From Fasciolopsis buskii (lineage: Eukaryota > Platyhelminthes > Trematoda > Plagiorchiida > Fasciolidae), in NCBI GenBank assembly GCA_008360955.1, contig LUCM01001834.1, positions 249,365 to 313,364 on the forward strand: a stretch of DNA of 64,000 nucleotides, read 5' to 3'. Below are positions 63,559 to 64,000 of the stretch, one piece after another. The notes under the pieces were generated by a model. It saw only the letters and a program-made list of their open reading frames with translations. It did no database searches and had not been told where the DNA came from. The first letter of the stretch is position 1; each line of letters opens with the position of its first letter. The position numbers were made by a program, and so were the translations under genes.

Positions 63559-64000
63559 TTTGCACTTCCTAGTCCCTCCGTCAAACAACAGCATGGCATC
63601 CAGCCAAACTCAGTTGAATTCCACAGGAAGCGCATACCAGTAACCTGTTCAACTAGCCATGAAACCCCGCACTTCATTAGCCATCCTGTTAATTCAGTAA
63701 GTCAGCCTGTCTATACACCTCGACTATCTGGCACGCTCGGCGCACTCAACTCGAGCAAGCCATCCCGGCATGAGCTCTGCCGAACTGGAAGGTCCACAAA
63801 CTCACGAGGTCACACGAACCGCCGCTTACAATCACGAGTTGATTTTCCCACTGTATTCACGCCTTCACCATCCTTCGGTAACACAGTTGCCACATTCCAG
63901 CATGATACTAATGCCCCTCCTTATTTAGGGCCTGCTGCTTATCCTCCCTACTTCCATCCACTTACCAGTCAACCCTATTTAGATGCATTTCCACCACTCC
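63559..64000 (+). CDS. Candidate exon reaching the window edge, Pro/Ser/Tyr-rich
   Basis: One frame stays open from 63508 to the right edge (about 164 codons) without needing an ATG. An acceptor-like GCATCCGCGGACCAG precedes FALPSPSVKQQHGIQPN. The segment ends in a low-complexity stretch with APPYLGPAAYPPYFHPLTSQ. This composition is typical of disordered regions of regulatory or RNA-binding proteins, but no domain is visible. An internal strong donor (TCA|GTAAGT near 63706) could shorten it. It is cut by the window edge. Confidence 0.4.

Noticed and set aside
1..64000. CRISPR arrays, prokaryotic operons, rRNA genes, phage or integron structures
   Set aside because: No regularly spaced direct repeats, no ribosome-binding-site-led gene strings and no rRNA-like sequence were seen. 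The window is an animal nuclear genome.

Overview
This window is eukaryotic and almost certainly comes from a parasitic flatworm, most likely a digenean trematode. It shows an intron-rich metazoan gene with one very short intron (35 bp), decayed non-LTR retrotransposons of a trematode-like endonuclease/reverse-transcriptase type, tRNA-derived SINEs and TA/CA microsatellites. There is no operon-style bacterial gene packing. The hexokinase is closest, by my recollection of the family, to schistosome hexokinase. The species cannot be named from the sequence alone.

The one complete gene I can establish is a single-domain hexokinase on the minus strand. It has nine exons from 49628 (ATG) down to 39800 (TGA), all with GT-AG junctions and a continuous 506-residue frame. 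Every diagnostic hexokinase motif is present. The protein carries an N-terminal extension of about 55 residues that begins with an N-myristoylation-type motif. A TATA-like box lies 78 bp upstream of the ATG. A candidate terminal exon of another minus-strand gene ends only 178 bp upstream.

Layout: 1-585 is a LINE reverse-transcriptase fragment (minus). 1560-4630 is a decayed LINE (plus, copy 1). 5570-5755 is a tRNA-derived SINE (minus). 5.8-39 kb is mostly anonymous non-coding DNA holding SINE copies (14.6, 16.6 and 33.4 kb), microsatellites, a MITE-like element with long terminal inverted repeats (29177-29675) and a SINE-based hairpin (33207-33582). 39.3-49.7 kb is the hexokinase gene; its intron 5 contains a 5'-truncated second LINE copy (44078-45415, minus). 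49.8-50.9 kb holds possible exons of an unrecognised minus-strand gene. 52.6-63.5 kb is a mosaic of fragments of a second LINE family (CCHC-knuckle ORF1, APE endonuclease and reverse-transcriptase pieces, both strands). Interleaved with these, from 57.66 kb to the right edge, are several plus-strand open segments with good splice signals that may be exons of one unrecognised gene.

The most unusual observation is that the two LINE copies 40 kb apart share an exactly 1278-bp, nearly identical block. On both sides it gives way abruptly to homologous but clearly diverged LINE sequence. This is the signature of gene conversion (or an assembly artefact) rather than of two independent insertions. 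I found no convincing previously undescribed multi-gene system.
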